Assembly (NCBI GenBank): GCA_017556665.1
Contig: JAFYMJ010000061.1
Coordinates: 1-8,330 of the forward strand
DNA: 8,330 nucleotides
Direction of reading: 5' to 3'
Origin: Bacteroidales bacterium
GTDB taxonomy: Bacteria; Bacteroidota; Bacteroidia; Bacteroidales; UBA932
Below the pieces are notes generated by a model that was given only the letters and a program-made list of their open reading frames with translations, was not told the origin of the DNA and did no database searches. The translations under genes were made by a program, and so were the position numbers. Each line of letters begins with the position of its first letter. Within the stretch, counting starts at the first letter, position 1. This document shows, in pieces, positions 7,267-8,330 of this stretch.

Positions 7267-7313
7267 GGGTGGTTTCTATTTCCTTTTAGGATTTTTAGGG
7301 AACCACCCTTTTT
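7267..7313 (+). terminator. Terminator of the receptor gene, overlapping the opposing gene's end
   Basis: GGGTGGTTTCT (7267-7277) pairs with GGGAACCACCC (7298-7308) with G-U pairs, loop about 20 bases, followed by TTTTT (7309-7313). It lies 23 bases after the receptor stop. Its right arm and loop are also the last codons and stop of the minus-strand DUF4491 gene. On the minus strand no T-run follows the hairpin. Confidence 0.8.
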
Positions 7314-7578
7314 CTACCCTTTTCTTTTGCTCAAACACTTCAAGAATAGACCAGAACGATGAGAATGCAGTTACACCAGCAAGGGTTGATATGGTTTGAT
7401 CTGTTATAATAATAGAAACTGTAGTGCAGATTATTCCTAATATAAGGAATGCAAGAGAGCATTTTACTCCAAAATAATATTCACCTTTTATTACCAGCGG
7501 ATGAAACAATCCAATAATTAGAAAGGTGCAAAGGCCAATAAGCAGGCCACTCAAATTGTATGTGTGGATAAATTCCAT
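7276..7578 (-). CDS. DUF4491-family small membrane protein
   Basis: This 100-residue protein has three hydrophobic spans (about 9-30, 38-59 and 62-81) and a basic tail, FEQKKRVEKGWFPKNPKRK. The N-terminal segment YNLSGLLIGLCTFLIIGLFH followed by PLVIKGEYYFG, together with the KGWFPKNP tail, matches what I recall of the DUF4491 family, small inner-membrane proteins of Bacteroidales with no known function. Length fits the family. The ATG at 7576-7578 leads directly into the first span. It converges on the receptor gene with 32 bases between stops, and its upstream side faces the rRNA promoter region. I saw no clear Bacteroidota promoter before it and no terminator of its own. Function is not inferred. 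Confidence 0.82.
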   Translation of the reverse strand: MEFIHTYNLSGLLIGLCTFLIIGLFHPLVIKGEYYFGVKCSLAFLILGIICTTVSIIITDQTISTLAGVTAFSSFWSILEVFEQKKRVEKGWFPKNPKRK

Positions 7579-7729
7579 ATTATTTCACTTTTTAGTATAA
7601 ATTATAATGCAAAAGAAGTAAAATTTTGCAGAATAATGAAAATGAGGATGTTTATATTTATATCCCAGTAATTTCTTTTGTTTCCCGACGAAAAAATTGG
7701 AATTTTTTAGAGATTTTTTTGCGAAAAAA
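7579..7729. other. AT-rich intergenic region with phased A/T tracts upstream of the rRNA promoter
   Basis: No gene, tRNA or 16S rRNA end is seen here. An inverted repeat TGCAAAA/TTTTGCA (7608-7614 and 7624-7630, 9-base spacer) lies about 30 bases upstream of the DUF4491 start and could be an operator. Nearer the rRNA promoter are runs of six or seven A or T at 7691-7696, 7703-7708, 7714-7720 and 7724-7729. Their centres are about 10-12 bases apart, the spacing that gives intrinsically bent DNA, as in UP elements and curved regions before strong rRNA promoters. Confidence 0.6.
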
Positions 7730-7760
7730 TTTGGAAGTTTAAAAAAAGTGCTTACCTTTG
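7730..7760 (+). promoter_or_regulatory. rRNA promoter (Bacteroidota type)
   Basis: TTTG (7730-7733) and TACCTTTG (7753-7760) are separated by 19 nt, a full match to TTTG-N19-21-TAnnTTTG. Transcription would start near 7767, about 150 bases before the 23S 5' end. The A/T tracts just upstream support a strong rRNA promoter. Confidence 0.8.
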
Positions 7761-7764
7761 CAAC

Positions 7765-7915
7765 CCGTTTGAGAAAAAACGGAAGTTCATTGACGTATTG
7801 AGAGAGAAGAAATAGAGGTAAAAAACATACAACGAGAAAGTCTGTAATTTTTAAAAAATTAGGGACTACAATTTCAAGTTGAAGAGCATATCTGCGAAGA
7901 TATGATTCACAAAAA
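7765..7915 (+). promoter_or_regulatory. 23S rRNA leader with boxA-like sequence and hairpins
   Basis: This is the transcribed leader between promoter and 23S. A hairpin CCGTTT/AAACGG (7765-7782) lies at the predicted transcript start. GTTCATTGACGTATTG (7785-7800) resembles the conserved boxA-like antitermination sequence found in Bacteroidota rRNA leaders and 16S-23S spacers. A second hairpin spans about 7840-7866 (GTC/GAC plus an A/T stem). A third is a perfect 7-bp stem CATATCT/AGATATG with a GCGA tetraloop (7887-7904), ending about 12 bases before the 23S start. No tRNA-Ile or tRNA-Ala lies here. Confidence 0.65.
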
Positions 7916-8330
7916 AGAAGTTACAAAGGGCGAACGGAGGATGCCTAGGCTTCTGGAGGCGAAGAAGGACGTGGAAAGCTGCGAAAAGGTGCGGGGATCT
8001 GCAAACAGGACTTGATCCGCACATATCCGAATGGGACAACCTGTTAAGTTGAAGACTTAACACTCTAAATGAGGGCCAACGCAGGGAACTGAAACATCTA
8101 AGTACCTGCAGGAAAAGAAAGAAAAATCGATTTCCAAAGTAGTGGCGAGCGAAATGGAAATAGCCTAAACCGTTATTGTTTCGGCAATAGCGGGGTTGTA
8201 GGGCTGCAACGTTAGTTATTTTAGCGAAGTGGAATTAACTGGAAAGTTAAGCGATACAGGGTGATAGCCCCGTACACGTATTCTAAAGTAATTATAGCAT
8301 TACCCTGAGTAGGGCGGGACACGAGGAATC
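7916..8330 (+). rRNA. rrl: 23S ribosomal RNA, 5' part (partial)
   Basis: The sequence aligns by eye with the 5' domain of bacterial 23S rRNA: GGATGCC (7939-7945), GAGGCGAAGAAGGACGTG, TCCGAATGGG, GGGAACTGAAACATCTAAGT, AGTAGTGGCGAGCGAA, GATACAGGGTGATAGCCCCG and GAGTAGGGCGGGACACG near the right edge. The exact 5' end is estimated from E. coli, where GGATGCC ends 32 bases from the start, so it may be off by several bases. The window ends in domain I. Immediately upstream are a promoter and leader instead of 16S and tRNA genes. Short open frames across this region are meaningless. Confidence 0.96.

Noticed and set aside
7579..7915. tRNA-Ile/tRNA-Ala or 16S 3' end upstream of 23S
   Set aside because: Looked for specifically. 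No cloverleaf-like sequence with GTTCGA-type T arm and no CCTCC-type 16S end is present.
7866..8063. Minus-strand open frame across the 23S 5' end
   Set aside because: It lies antisense to rRNA and has no protein-like features.
1..8330. CRISPR array, insertion sequence or defence system
   Set aside because: No regularly spaced repeats, transposase, integrase, nuclease or toxin-like gene was seen on either strand.

Overview
This window comes from the chromosome of a Bacteroidota member, most likely of the order Bacteroidales. The evidence is the AT-rich composition, ATG starts without clear Shine-Dalgarno sequences, several promoters of the Bacteroidota type (TTTG, about 20 nt, TAnnTTTG), a small membrane protein of the DUF4491 type known from Bacteroidales, an outer-membrane TonB-dependent receptor, and the sequence of the 23S rRNA 5' region. 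I cannot name the genus.

Layout: (i) Positions 2-2285 hold three closely spaced plus-strand genes: the 3' end of an OPT-family oligopeptide transporter, a ZIP-family metal transporter (zupT) and peptidase T (pepT). The gaps are 19 and 9 bases and a strong terminator follows pepT, so this is probably one operon joining peptide import, zinc import and a zinc-dependent tripeptidase. (ii) Positions 2351-2580 hold no gene but a long imperfect palindrome lying between the terminators of two convergent transcripts. (iii) Positions 2650-3870 (minus) encode a YeiH/UPF0324 membrane transporter. It is divergent from an AraC-family regulator (3974-4807, plus), with overlapping promoters and a perfect 13-bp tandem repeat between them. 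(iv) Just downstream of the regulator lies a TonB-dependent receptor (4877-7243) with methionine-rich segments. Its promoter has a good -7 element but no -33, which fits activation by the AraC protein. (v) A convergent DUF4491 gene follows (7276-7578, minus); its 3' coding end is also an arm of the receptor gene's terminator.

(vi) The right end carries the first ~415 bases of a 23S rRNA gene. No 16S rRNA or tRNA precedes it. Instead there are A/T tracts in helical phase, a textbook Bacteroidota promoter and a ~150-nt leader with a boxA-like sequence. As it stands this is a 23S gene with its own promoter, not linked to 16S, which is unusual for this phylum. It is the most noteworthy observation here, though an assembly join must be excluded.

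No CRISPR array, insertion sequence, prophage or defence gene is visible.
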